From contig CAJNOJ010000010.1 of NCBI GenBank assembly GCA_905250025.1, positions 186,001 through 250,000 on the forward strand: a stretch of DNA of 64,000 nt, in the 5' to 3' direction. Both the position numbers and the translations under genes were made by a program. Origin of the DNA: Adineta ricciae (taxonomy: Eukaryota; Rotifera; Eurotatoria; Adinetida; Adinetidae). Shown piece after piece: positions 24,928 through 42,253 of this stretch (the stretch's first letter is position 1; every line of letters begins with the position of its first letter). Below the pieces are notes generated by a model, which was not told where the DNA came from, ran no database searches, and worked only from the letters and a program-made list of their open reading frames with translations.

Positions 24928-27900
24928 ATGGCGAATGTGAACGAAGTAAAGAGGAGAGAACTTTGCTGAAGACTCAAGAACATGAAGTGTTTTAGGACGA
25001 AGATATATTTGAAATTGTGGACTATACAACGGCATCGGATTGGGAACGGTAAACAACGAAATAGATGATTGATCTATGTATGCTTTTCTTATAGATTCAT
25101 TGCTAGAATAGAAGAAATACTATCAGAATGGAAGTTGAATGGCCCTGAAATGTCCAATAATGAGGTTTGATAGTTTACTTTTTCGTATCAAATATATTCT
25201 TTGCTGTATAGATTGATTTTGCGGATGGGAAATGGAATGAACGTGATGAAACACTGGAGTTCGGTGAATATTCGTATGTTCTCACTCACTTTTCTTTACA
25301 AATTCAAGAAGCAGTCACGGTACCACCGACTGAGAGCAATCCTCAAATGACAAGTTCAACTTCATTCGAAAAACAAACATGTAGGAACATTTGGATTGTT
25401 CAATCTTTTCTTTCTAACATACTGAAATATTTGTAGTCATTCCACCGCGAGCCATGGCCGATATGATGTCCAGACGAAATGATTTTCCATCACGATCACC
25501 GTAAGTAGAAGTCCTTCTTGGATACTACACCATCAGGAGAGTAACAAGACGCATAAATTGAATGAATTACCTCAGAACTTCGATCATATCGATAGATAAT
25601 TGTCTTGTTTAGCAGCACGTCGTCAAGCAAGTAAATAGTACACTAATAGATGTCTATAGGAACTAAAACCTAGTCTTTCTCGGAGAGGTGTTGGGTGAAA
25701 TGATGTCAAGATTGATATGATTAAAAATCTATTTAGGTATCTATCTCATTGGTATGGTCTTCGAGAATTTTTAATACTGTCACCAAAACGGAATAATGAT
25801 GCCATAACCCATGAAGATCGTGCTAATCTTTTACTCAGTTCTGCAGCTATTGCTGTTTCTAACGTTGGATGGTAAGTAGATTTGATGAATGAAAGTTATG
25901 CAAACAGTTCGTTTTCGGTAGTAATGTTCCGATATTCATTCGCGTTCAACATGAATGGAGAAATATGTTCATTGGTCTTTGTGAAGGTTCAGGTCTTCGA
26001 ACACATTTCAATATCTGCCACTTAAAAAATGCTCCTTATCAGCATCGACATTTGTCTGGTCTCTTAGAAATATTCAAATCGAAACTGGTACAGTCAAACC
26101 GAAAATTTCATCGATTTTTATTTTATACATAGTCATTCTAGGGTTCGAATATTTCCAATGATACTGTTGTGATGGTTGCTGTTCGATTTACGTATGTGTT
26201 GAAAGAATTTGAGTCTACAATAAGCCGACAAATTTTACCACGTGATGAATCAGGCATGCCAGTATTAACTGAGCTTCCATTTGGATCTTTGTATGACCCC
26301 GTTAGGTAAAATCGTCGAGCTGATTGGTAATCATTAGCTTTACGAGGTTCTTTTTCAGTGGTCTTCATCTTTCGTGTACATGGCCGTTGTTTTCTGAAGA
26401 GCTCGTCACGGAAAACGATGATTGCAATGATTTCGATCCACTCCTATCTCAACAATGGGCAATTGGTGTTACTCTATTGGACGATTTACCGGTTTTACTT
26501 GGTGAAACCGTTCAAGAATATTTCAAATTATCAACGCAAAGAGAATCGATCGAGCAACTCCTTGGCAAAATTCAAACTAGTGACGGTAATTTGCAGTCGA
26601 TTTTCACAGTGTTGATTGATCAGCGGAGAAGAGAGGAAGGAGAAATAAAAAGAAATCTATCTATACTTTTCAGACAAACGAAAACATTCGAAGACTGTTT
26701 GTGAGTAAGCTAGTGTATTCAGAATGATTAAGAAAACGGAATACTTTGCTCACCGGATACGAGTTTCGTTTTGATTGTCGATTATTTGTATAGATCCATC
26801 GAATAATTCAATGAACATGGCTGATCCGATAAAAAGAATATCTGATAGTCGTACGCAACAATATTGGACATCGATTTCTTCTTCAATTTCCAATACCACA
26901 AATAAACTACGTGTGAACATTTTCAATCCTCCATTACCACCAAGTGTTGTGGAAAAAATCATTGCAGTAAGTAATCGATGATTCTTTTCTTGAGTAAACA
27001 ATCTACTGGTTCGTTCTAGTATCTCTTTAATGAACGATCAAATTTAGACAGACAACGATCGATCGTTGATGAATCTCTCGATGTAAATAACTAAGAATAT
27101 CTACAATGAACCATTTTTCCATGTTCACTATTACTTGTAGAATACTGAACGTATCCGACAACTAAAATCTGTACCAAAGGATAGCTTTGTCTATCGATTA
27201 GTGGTCTGCCTTGCTAGTATATGTAGTTTACCATCCTATAATCACCTTCGTTCCATTGCTCACATATGGCATGATGTTATACAAGAACTTCGTACACATT
27301 GGGAAACAGGAACATATATTCCCGGGTAAATAGTGATTCTTTTTTCATGAAGTTCTTCGAAATTAGTATGGTTATAGACTTGAATCGGGTTCTCCGAATT
27401 TATCCTATTCGAAATTTTATCATAATTTACAAATGTTAAATTGTTGCATTGAGCATCGTTTGCGTCATCAAAACGATACGACCGGTGTTGATGATCAATC
27501 AGGCGAACAGGATGAAGATGGCGATGAATTTTTCGAATGTTCATCGGTTCCTGCATCTTCGAAAGCCAATACATCTGAGTTACAACCTGAAGGTCGTTTG
27601 AAACCATGTGGTGACTTGAAACTATTGAATAGTAATGAAATTCTCTACATACCGGTAACACAGGTAATTCGATCGTTAGCTGCATAGTGTATGTTTAGCA
27701 ATTGATGTATTGTTGAAGGAGTGTCCACCAGTAACAGAAGATATGCTTGATGAGCAAACAACAGTGTTGACAAATTTAGGTTCAAGCGAGGAAGCAACGT
27801 TATTACGTGCAAAAATGCAAAGTCGATCGTTACTGTCTGATATGGAAAGTTTCAAGGTAATCTCATAGCGAAGAAATTCTGTGCTGTTGATTATAGAAGT

Positions 27901-28980
27901 TCTAGGCAGCGAATCCATTGGGAACAATGGAAGATTTTGTACGATGGTATTCTCCACGCGATTGGGTTGAAACGGAAGAAGTAGACAACGATGGAAATAT
28001 TCAAAAACGCTATGCACTTAGTCTACGTATGCAATTACCAGACAATTTATGGACAGAAGTTTGGCAACAGGCAAGACCGGTTCCAGTTCGCCGCCAAAAA
28101 CGATTATTCGATGATGGAAAAGAAGCAGAAAAAGTAGTGAAATCAATTTCTACTTTTTATCTAACATAACTCTGTTTCTTTCAATAGATTCTTCAAAAAT
28201 TATCATCATTAACACCGGGTGAGGTACTGGAACAACTAATTCCTGTTCTCTTACACACCGTTTATGATCGAGTCAATAAAGAAGGTAAACATCGTACAAA
28301 AATTCAAGACTATCATAGATAATTTACTTTTCTCTCTATTAGTGTACGATATGGAAGATGCCAATGCATCTGCACTTGTTGAAACTCTTTATAACAAATC
28401 GCTTCAAGTTGTCAAGGGCAAAGATGAACGAAAAATGAAGTTACAACAAGTAAAGAGAAGGACTTCTCTTCTATTAAACTTCTGATCAATTCTATTTAGG
28501 ATTACGTTGATTATCTGACAACCATCGAACAGTACATTTGTCGATTTCAATCATTTAAACAAAAACTATTTCCTTCAGATCTTGACCACCATGAAAAAGT
28601 ACATACCACACTGACTATCCAACAACATTAAACATAAGTTTTTCACTTTATTCTAGGAAAACATGATTGAGTTCATCACTGAATTGCATACACGTCCGGA
28701 AATGCCGGTCAAAGATGCAGCAAGTAGTCGATTAGGAAAACAACTGGTCTCGATGTTCACGATATCGAAGCCTTCAACAAGCCAAGCCGATAATAGTAAT
28801 ACACCTGAAGTGAAAAATCAGTTCATGACACCGGCTGGAAAAGAATATATTCTTCGAGCATCGCTTGGTCGTCCATCTCAATCACGTTCGAGACCATCGC
28901 CACAACGAATGTATTGTATGCTAGCGCAAGATGAATTTCGATTATGTGGTGCCTTCTCGGAAGATACAACATTTTTTTGA
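24928..28980 (+). CDS. RAB3GAP1: Rab3 GTPase-activating protein catalytic subunit
   Basis: Nineteen exons give 958 residues (human 981): 24928-24945, 24996-25048, 25095-25164, 25212-25380, 25437-25500, 25737-25871, 25922-26087, 26142-26305, 26359-26696, 26794-26966, 27020-27082, 27141-27325, 27378-27663, 27719-27856, 27906-28133, 28188-28284, 28343-28449, 28500-28598, 28657-28980. The protein inactivates Rab3 and, with RAB3GAP2, activates Rab18. Diagnostic stretches are FEIVDYTTASDWERFIARIE at the N-terminus, DGDEFFECSSVP, EDFVRWYSPRDW, RRQKRLFDDGKEAEK and the C-terminal PQRMYCMLAQDEFRLCGAFS. The exon 9 donor must be GT at 26697 (weak GTTTGT) to stay in frame; the stronger GTGAGT at 26701 would shift it. 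The intron at 25501-25736 is unusually long for this gene. Confidence 0.94.
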
Positions 28981-29511
28981 AAAAGGACAACAAATCTTTT
29001 ATTTTTTGGTGTGTGTGTGTGTGTCTTATTTATATAGTTCGTTTTTCTGCAATATATAACGGTCGAAACAGTCTCAATCTCTAGAATTGCTAATTATCAA
29101 GATATAAATGGAAAATATGTAGAGCAATTCTTCTCACGCCTTGTGTTCGCCAACATCTGTCTAAAGCATATTCTCACTATCTAATAGACACAAACACCAA
29201 TTATATTTGCCAGGCTAGTCACAAAATCGACAAGTACTTTTCTTTCCCTCAGACTTCAACAAAGAAATAATATCATACGGACGAACTTTTTGTGTTTATA
29301 TGGACGTCCGCCATTGTCGTCGTTCGTATTTCTCCTCTTCTATATAAACGTTTAGTGATCTGAACAGATCATATGTGTTGTTCCTGACGCTCAAAATCGA
29401 AGGTCGTTGTTACTTTTTACCAACAATAATATGAAGTAAAAATAACTAAACGATTTAGTACATGATGAAATAAGATTTATCTTTTTTCGTTTAAGTATTT
29501 CATCCTTACAG
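28981..29511. other. RAB3GAP1 3' flank / upstream of the NHL gene
   Basis: About 530 bp with a (GT)n run near 29009-29023. The first coding exon of the downstream NHL gene must lie here or be non-canonical, but I could not identify it; a Met-Asp exon ending at a GAC|GT near 29300 is one untested possibility. Confidence 0.4.
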
Positions 29512-30851
29512 AATTTCTTGTCCGGTCCAACACGTAAACGACATGTAGTTGATAACGCTGATAAGGAAAATCAACCCGGACTTACGTGAGTTATTTAATA
29601 GTATTTTTTTATAACGTTTATATCAATTTTGTGCTTAGTGATTGCAGAATTCCATCGAAACATCCACGTATTGCTCTTGGATCAGCATTTTATGATGCAA
29701 ATATCTATAATTCTAGTAAATATCAATGCTATCTCTCATGTTTTTACAAGTGTCTCTTTCTTTTTTCAAGTTCCATATTCACCGCCAGAAGAGTTTGTTG
29801 TCAAAACCGTTGATAGTAAGTGTTGATTACAATTCTATTTCAAGTTCAGTGACAATATCGTATATAATTACATAGTTTCATCTCCATCCGATGCCAATCG
29901 TATTCATTTGACACCAGCACACGAACGTCGAAATAGTAGTAATAGAATAGCTCTTCTTTAATAATGTATTAATATATTTTCTCTCAAGGCCGTTCCGAAA
30001 CTCGTTATAAGAATGGTTCATTTCGTCAAGTTTTGAAATGGATTCGGTCTTTAGGTCAATATGGTGATGGTAACAATGCTTTCAGAGAACCAAACAGTCT
30101 TGCATGGCTTGAATCAGGCAAAATAGCTGTTGTCGACACCAACGCTCATTGTATCAAAGTCTTCCACAGCGAAACAGGTCAATTCGAATATTCGTTTGGT
30201 CGTGGACGAACACTCGGATGTCAAAATCTTCTCTATCCCTACCGAATTGCTGTTGTACCTGGTGGAAGTGATCAACTCGTTGTCATTCAACGTCATCCAC
30301 GACCACAAATTCATGTGTTCAGTGCTCAAGGTGAATTCATTCGTCGATTCGGTCAACATCTCGAAAAACCTCGTGCACTAACAGTTGATCAATCACATCG
30401 TATCATCGTCATCGAATCACAAGTTCAAAAACTACATATCTTCTCTCTCGATGGCAAAGTTCTTTCGTTATTTCACTTGAATGCTCAACTACAATTTCCC
30501 ACATCGATCTGTTCAAACAACTACGAAATCTTCATCTCCGATAATCATCTGCACACAGTCAAAGTGTTCTCTTACAGTGGCCAACTGATTCGAGAAATCA
30601 AAGAATCGAATTATATAACATATCCAACAAATATCAAGTTGAACTCGAAAGGACAATTGATCACGATTGATAATCATCAAGGATTGAACATCACCGTTTA
30701 TGATGAATATGATCAAAAGAAGCGTTTAGGTGCATATACTGCTCGTATTTGTCACTCTCAAATTCTTGATGTTGCGATTGAACCAAATCAAAATGTTCTT
30801 CATTTGGCATCGAAGGATTATCGTGTTTATACTTATCAACTTCCGTTGTAA
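29512..30851 (+). CDS. NHL-repeat protein, Brat/TRIM-NHL type (5' end unresolved)
   Basis: Exons 29512-29585, 29639-29667, 29771-29815, 29876-29935 and 29989-30851 join in frame. The last carries a complete six-bladed NHL propeller: SLGQYGDGNNAFREPNSLAW, IAVVDTNAHCIKVF, LLYPYRIAVV, FISDNHLHTVKVFSYSGQL and the final HLASKDYRVYTYQLPL closely follow the Brain tumor (Brat) NHL domain, which binds mRNA and recruits repressors in Drosophila. Upstream exons encode a short polar stretch (PTRKRHVVDNADKENQPG) with no B-box, RING or coiled coil in this window. The exon at 29512 starts after TTACAG in phase 0 without an ATG, so an upstream exon is missing from my model. The NHL call is strong; Brat orthology is inferred. 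Confidence 0.8.
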
Positions 30852-31416
30852 ATATGTGAGTATTATCAATCGAAATAATTTCATGAATACTGTAGTTTTT
30901 TTTCTTTCCTTGGTCGTTTATTATTGTTATGTTTTACTTATTTCTTTTTCGAATTTCGAAGTTTAATTTTTTTGCCTGTAACGATTTTTGTAAGTCCGTA
31001 TATACCGGTGCGAAGATTTCTTTTTTCGTATCCCTAAAACGATGTAGAATATAGCGTACGTTAATTTAATAATAAAAAATGTTTAACTTCATCAAAGACA
31101 ATAATCTGAGCAAGCCATTCATTCCTTTATGTTCATGTTGAGAAGAAATGTGTGCTGTCCGTTGATGGGCGACATCTATTTTGCTTGAATTCTGATTGGA
31201 TAATGTCATGACTATTGTAAAATAAAATGGTCGATTATCATTCGTTCGTTTATGAAACAAGTATGAAAGAACAACCGCTATACAATCTAAGCAAGAATAC
31301 ACGAATGCCTATCAAATCGCAGAAGACTTTTTGAATATGGTTTTATATGATTCATTTCTCCTAGATCTTTTTTATCATGTAGTATTAATTTAATTGTGTT
31401 ATAAGAATAACGTCCA
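30852..31416. other. Intergenic region between the NHL gene and Brahma
   Basis: AT-rich, with AATAAT/AATAAA-like sequence near 31068-31076 for the NHL gene. The small open frames on either strand show no splice or codon support. Confidence 0.5.
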
Positions 31417-36627
<5,211 letters not shown>

Positions 36628-37182
36628 TTGTGCTTATTAATTTTTTCTTTTCTTGTGTCTCTCACTGTGTATAAATGTTTTAGCATTGCTGTAAAATTTA
36701 TGTGTGTGTGTGTGTGTGTTTGCTCTGTACAAAAAAACACGAGAAGATGAGAAGAGAGACGTTGTCGTGCACACCTCTCCGAGAACGAACAGTTTTGTGT
36801 GCAATATTTGCATAGATTGAAAACTCTCTCTCGCTCTTATTCGGCATTTTTCTCTCTCTCTCGGAAAAAAAACCTTTATCTTCTTGATCTATTTCTCGTA
36901 CTCACTATTCAGTTTATTTTTCGGTTGTATATTCATTTTTTCTCATTAATGATGCGCTCATGTTTCGTTTTTGTTTCTTCTTATTCAAATCACTTCATTA
37001 CTTCTTCTTCTTCTTCTTCTTCGAAAGGAGAAGTTAGGAAGAAAAATGAACCATACATTCATTTGAAAGACAAATAAATATGTGACGACTCAGTGTCAAA
37101 TGTTGACTTCTTGTTCAGGCAGGAAATATTTATTTGTAAAATACATAACAGCAAGGGCAATACAGGCAACTTCCATTCATCT
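36628..37182. other. Convergent 3' region of Brahma and the 2H-like gene
   Basis: Contains a (TG)n run at 36702-36720, CT-rich tracts, a (TTC)n stretch near 36998-37022, and AATAAA at 37073-37078. No gene seen. Confidence 0.55.
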
Positions 37183-37992
37183 TTACCTTTCGTCCTTTGC
37201 ATTTTTTTCCTCATCGAGTTCCTCTGGGATTATTTTATCAACTGTAAGATCATCGGGTCGATCGGGAACGATAGGTTTATAAATTAATAAATCAGCATAT
37301 GAACAAATTTCAATAGGTTCAACGTAAACTTCGAATGTAAAATCTTGCCAATTTTGTATAATTTCATTAAATTGATCGAACATTTCTTTGGTTGGTATTG
37401 TTTTGTATTGATAAGCAATTGTTACATAGAATGTCTTTCGATGTTCGACAATTAGATCTGGAAAGTCGTTTGTCCATCGTTTTTGATATTTCGTAATATT
37501 TTCTTCGAAGAAATTATTTTGAAATTCCAGTTCGACACGGATTTCTTTCTGTTCAAGATTATAAGCTTGTTTACTGAGACAAAGGGTAAAGGTTTCGTCT
37601 TTGTCAAGTTTTTGCTGTTCTCGAATCAATGTTTTGATATGCTCCTCGTTTTCACTAATTTCATCTTTCAGCTTTGTCAATGTAATATGATACGCCGTTT
37701 GTGGAACGAATGTGAAGTAATCTTTAAGCTCAGATTGTTGATCAAGATAATTATAAAATTCATTGAATCGATCTTGTAAAGGAATTTCCACGAACTGGAG
37801 AATTTCATACTTCATATGATGAATAAAACTTCCATTTGCATCGACATAGAGATCGATGTCAGGTCCTGGCTCATACACTGTCGCATTTCGTTCCGTACGA
37901 TTCTGACGAAATTGATATATCATAAGACAAGTACCGATGAGTAAACAAGAAACATAGAATAAACGACGTATAGCGGTAATACGAACAAACAT
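37183..37992 (-). CDS. Membrane-anchored 2H-phosphoesterase-like protein
   Basis: A single 269-codon exon. The frame is open further upstream only through a GTG, so the first ATG (37992) is used. Residues about 11-27 (LFYVSCLLIGTCLMIYQ) form one membrane segment after a basic start, giving a type II anchor with the rest outside or lumenal. The soluble part has two motifs spaced as in the 2H (two-histidine) phosphodiesterase superfamily (LigT/CPDase-like, DUF1868 style): YHITLTK with His102, and FYVTIAYQY where the second catalytic His is replaced by Tyr189. Family members hydrolyse 2',3'-cyclic phosphates or related bonds with both histidines, so this copy may be inactive or altered. Family membership rests on these motifs only and is moderate. 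Confidence 0.6.
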   Translation of the reverse strand: MFVRITAIRRLFYVSCLLIGTCLMIYQFRQNRTERNATVYEPGPDIDLYVDANGSFIHHMKYEILQFVEIPLQDRFNEFYNYLDQQSELKDYFTFVPQTAYHITLTKLKDEISENEEHIKTLIREQQKLDKDETFTLCLSKQAYNLEQKEIRVELEFQNNFFEENITKYQKRWTNDFPDLIVEHRKTFYVTIAYQYKTIPTKEMFDQFNEIIQNWQDFTFEVYVEPIEICSYADLLIYKPIVPDRPDDLTVDKIIPEELDEEKNAKDER

Positions 37993-38835
37993 ATTAGGAC
38001 ATGAAATGAACGGCTTTGTAGCTTTTTTTTCTCTTAGCTCGATATGAATTGCCACGCACTACTGATTTTCTTTTTTGTGTATATATCACTCGTCATCAAA
38101 GGTAAGAATGACCATGGCAAGATAGACACTTAATTAAAACAAATGCATTTTTTTTTCTTTCGTCTCACTGATTTCGTTTTCGATGTGATGATAAAAACAT
38201 TAGGAATAATTCATAAGATAATGTTTTCATACCAATCTATTCATAATTATCATTTAGAAAAACACTACTTTTGCACGTTCGAATACACGTAGATATTTTC
38301 TTGTTAGCTTCAGTACAAATAGTATACGTATTCTTTTTTTTGCACGAAATTATCTAAAGGTCAAAATAACAGGACGTAAGTAAGTCAAAAATCAACACTA
38401 TGTTACAGAAGAAGTATTTGTTTAATATTTTGCGTCATGTGTACAAAGATTGTTAGATGAATAAGTTATTGTCTTTGAAAATCCACGCAATCCATATGGA
38501 AACAACCCGCCGGTGCAGTCATCTATTAATCGCGTCTCTTACTTAAAGCTTATCACACTAAGCCAATAAAAAACAATTTTTTCTACATTTTAATCTCTTA
38601 CATATGAGAACGATTGTTGTTAATTGTATGAAACGTGCCTGACATATTGTCTTCTTATGTGTCAAGTGACGTGAATAAATTGTCAATGCTTATCACAGAA
38701 TTGCTTCATTCATCACATTCACTCGTTCGAAGTGAACATCTACTTTTCGATACCAGCCATTCAAACTGAACACAGACAAACGCAAAATGGTCATTAGATA
38801 TTCGCTTCTATTCAGTGAGATATTTCCTCTTTGTT
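37993..38835. other. Divergent intergenic region
   Basis: About 840 bp between the 2H-like gene and the chitin-binding gene. No exon was found. A T/C-rich AG at 38814-38815 lies 20 nt before the chitin-binding gene's ATG. Confidence 0.5.
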
Positions 38836-41332
38836 ATGAACATCTTTCTTATAACTGTTATTGATTTAGTAACAGTAGTTCTGTACACGATTGGCGGAAC
38901 ACTAGCAACATTGAATAATAGAACGGATAGTGCTTCTGCAACTTCATTACGGAATTCAACAGCAACAAAAGTGAAGAAACTCGCTAAATGTAAAAGGATA
39001 AATTCATACTGCTATTTGAAAATGTGATTTTATTCCAATAGATACAAGTGGAGAGAAATCATCGGGAACTCAATATATGTCCGAAGTTGGCTCACGTTGT
39101 ACAGGTAAGAAAAGCGAATAGTTTTGCTACTCACCATTCGTTTATATTGTAGAGGATGGCTTCTTTGCTGATCGAGATGATTGTCGTAAATTTCATGTTT
39201 GTTATGGCGGAACTCAATCTGTTCGTTGGTGCAAGAATGGTATGCTTTGGGATGAGAGCAAAATCGGCTGCAGTGTACAAAGTACGACATCATGTATTGG
39301 CGGTAGAAAAAAATGGGGTCAAGATGAAGGTAGGATACTGATTTACGAGAGGTGATTGGAAATAACTTCAATAATGTAGATGTTACAACAACATCAACAG
39401 CAGCAGCAACATCGAATACTCAAATGGGTAAAGGTAACTACACATGTCGGCCAGGTGCAACTGGATTCTTTGCTGATCCAAGTTCATGTTCGATCTATCA
39501 TTGGTGTGTTCTTGGCGTACTTCAATCATCGCATCGATGTAACGCGGGATTACATTTCTCAGCGAGTTCGAATGGATGTTTATGGCCGAAGGATGCTGAA
39601 TGTGAGAGTTCATAAATTTTTTCATTTTCTCATCGTCATCGTATATATTCAATCTAGGTGAAGGACAAATTGCACCTCCATACTCACCAATTGAGTGTGC
39701 ACTTGGCAGTTCAGGCTATTTTCCTGATCCGTATGATTGTTCGGTATTTCACTATTGTGATGGTAACATTGATTCTTGTCTGTTCAATCAAAGTACAAAA
39801 TATGATCATTTCAGGTGCGAAAACTCAAAGCGATTCACTACTTTGCTCATCTGGTCTCATCTGGAGTGCACGTAAGAAAGAACATTTCTGTTTTAATGAA
39901 TCCAGTATAGAATTTCATACTTTTTCCAAGGCATGGAAAGTTGTGCTTGGCCTCATGAAGTTTCTGAATGTAAGAAAGTGGAGATTTTGTATATTCAAAG
40001 CTAGTTCACATCGATTCACTTAGGTCAAAATGCTTGTCCAGCTAATTACTCCAGTCAAATGCGTTTTGCTGATCCAGTTACATGTTCTCAATATGTTCAA
40101 TGTGTTGATGGACATTTAGAACAACGAACATGTTCGAATAACTTACTATTTGATCGTATTACTAAGACGTGCAAACCTTACGAACAAGCTGAATGTCATG
40201 GTGCGAAACCTGAACCTTCAACAGGTCCATCTACAACAACGATTTCATCATGTAAGTTAATTCTCAACAGACGGAAAACAACATAATTATCTGGTATTGA
40301 TTCTGCTATTCAAACCCCTAATCAGGCAGCATTCATTAAAATTTTATGAACGAGATTCTCTAAGTGCTGAAAGTAAGGTCGATAAGAATGTAATTTTGTA
40401 TCCTATAACGATTACACAAGGACAATATTGACTCATGTGTACTATGTACTCATAGAACGAACGTAAAAAATCGTTGACTGTCGTTTGATAATACTCTTTG
40501 ATCCCGTCCGTAACTTTCCATGACTATATACGCTTAGCTCGCTGTCAAAATCCTTGAATTGATATCTATATGATACATACTTGGAGTTTTGATTATATCA
40601 AATATTCTAGTTACAACAGCGGACATTTTCTCCAATAATCTTGGTGTCATTAAGAAACAACGTTCAACACGTTTCAGTTGTATAGGTATATTTAATATTA
40701 TTATTTGTCCCTAATGAGTACTAATTATTTTTAATATAGCTGATGGGTATTTTGGTGACGCACAAGATTGCCGTATTTATCATGTTTGTGTTGACGGACG
40801 TGATTATCGGTCGATGTGCGCTCCCGGTTTAGCATGGGACTCACTATTACGCCTCTGCATGCCTGCTCACTTAACAGGTTGCCAGACTTCAAAATCGTTT
40901 GAGCCTCCCTCAGGTATTTAAGGAACAGCTGTCAATATGTTCTGCTGATGTTCTGCTTATATCTTTTTCTCAAGGCTCATCAAAAAGAAAATGGCTTCAT
41001 TCCTACACGCGTGCTGTCGTCAAATCTACCACAACGACAACAACAACTACGACTACAACAGCTGCGCCTTTTGGATTACCTTCAATATTTACTTGTGCAG
41101 GTCGTACGAACGGTTACTATGCCGATCCCGTCCATTGCAATAAGTTTCATTATTGTGCTACAGGTAGGATGAACGTGATGAATTCGATCTTAGTTTTTCC
41201 TTTTTATTCAAAGGTTGGCATAGCGTGATGGAATGTGACAATGGTTTAGCATATTCAGCTCGTGACAACGACTGTGTTCCTGTCGAACTTGCTGATTGTG
41301 GAAACAAAAGATCAATAAAAAAGAAATATTAA
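38836..41332 (+). CDS. Secreted protein with six chitin-binding (CBM14/peritrophin-A) domains
   Basis: Exons 38836-38989, 39042-39104, 39153-39329, 39380-39601, 39658-39762, 39815-39871, 39931-39969, 40024-40251, 40611-40685, 40740-40913, 40975-41163 and 41214-41332 give 533 residues. A signal-like hydrophobic start (MNIFLITVIDLVTVVLYTIG) is followed by six Cys-rich modules; each shows the C..GYFADP..C..Y/F..C spacing, for example DGFFADRDDCRKFHVC, TGFFADPSSCSIYHWC, SGYFPDPYDCSVFHYC, MRFADPVTCSQYVQC, DGYFGDAQDCRIYHVC and NGYYADPVHCNKFHYC. Ser/Thr-rich linkers, including a threonine run, join them; the C-terminus is Lys-rich. Such proteins bind chitin in cuticle, gut lining or, in rotifers, jaws or egg shell (inference). 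The frame upstream of 38836 begins only with GTG, so this ATG is preferred. Confidence 0.9.
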
Positions 41333-42253
41333 TCTTAACAAAAGACAAGATAAACTTTGAACAATATTCTCTCATATGTAACTAACAAATTTTCTCTTTT
41401 ATCGAAATCTTACTGTTAAAATTGTTACGTTCGAAAAGTTCAACATTTTAGTTAGTAAAACAAGATAATCAACAAATTACAACATTGTTTGGCTGTTTTT
41501 CTCTAATGAACTAGTCAAGCGAATGATAAGTCTTGCCTTTCTGTAGAATGTTATCTTAGAAGAATAGTTCCATTAAAAAGCAAGATGACCATATGACTTG
41601 TTTTCCTTTTATTCTACTATGTTCCCGTTGTTATTTCAGCCAAGATAACATTAGCAAATGCAGCCATACGCCTTTAGATTTCCTCCCATCGACATCATAG
41701 AAGAGATGCGAAGTTAGAGAAGGGAGAAGGGAAAAGGGAGAAAAGAATAATTGCTTGCTGAAAATAGAGGGAAAATGCAAAAGAAAGAGAATACTCTTTT
41801 TCTCTTCGACAGAAAGAGAAGAAAAAAAAACGAAGGGTACGGTCTGTATAAAATACGAGAGCGCAAGCAACTCCTACTCAAGCTACACACACACACACAC
41901 GCTCGAACACATTTACTGCGCATCGCATACGAGTGCGCCAACAAACGATCGTACAACCACGAGAAAGAACACTAAGAAACAAAAAGCTAAAATACAATTT
42001 TATCGGGTCAAACTTCTCATCGTTCAGTGGTCTTTTTTTCATCGTTCTATACGAAGAAAAAATTTGTATCGTCAAGCTTGTATTCTCTACAATTTCAAGC
42101 ACGTTTATTTACAATTTATTCGACAATATTTACTCAACTTCTTCTAATTATATTACACACCGTATTTTGAATTTTGTTCTTCATATAAGGATTTTCCGCT
42201 TTATTCTACGCTGAAAAATTATGTTATAATACTTTGAAAAAACTTTTCAAATA
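41333..42253. other. Intergenic region upstream of hexokinase
   Basis: About 920 bp with a purine-rich segment (41715-41835) and a (CA)n run at 41884-41900. No supported exon or RNA gene. Confidence 0.5.

Noticed and set aside
37993..38055. Upstream extension of the 2H-like protein
   Set aside because: Needs a GTG start; the in-frame ATG at 37992 places the membrane segment sensibly near the N-terminus.
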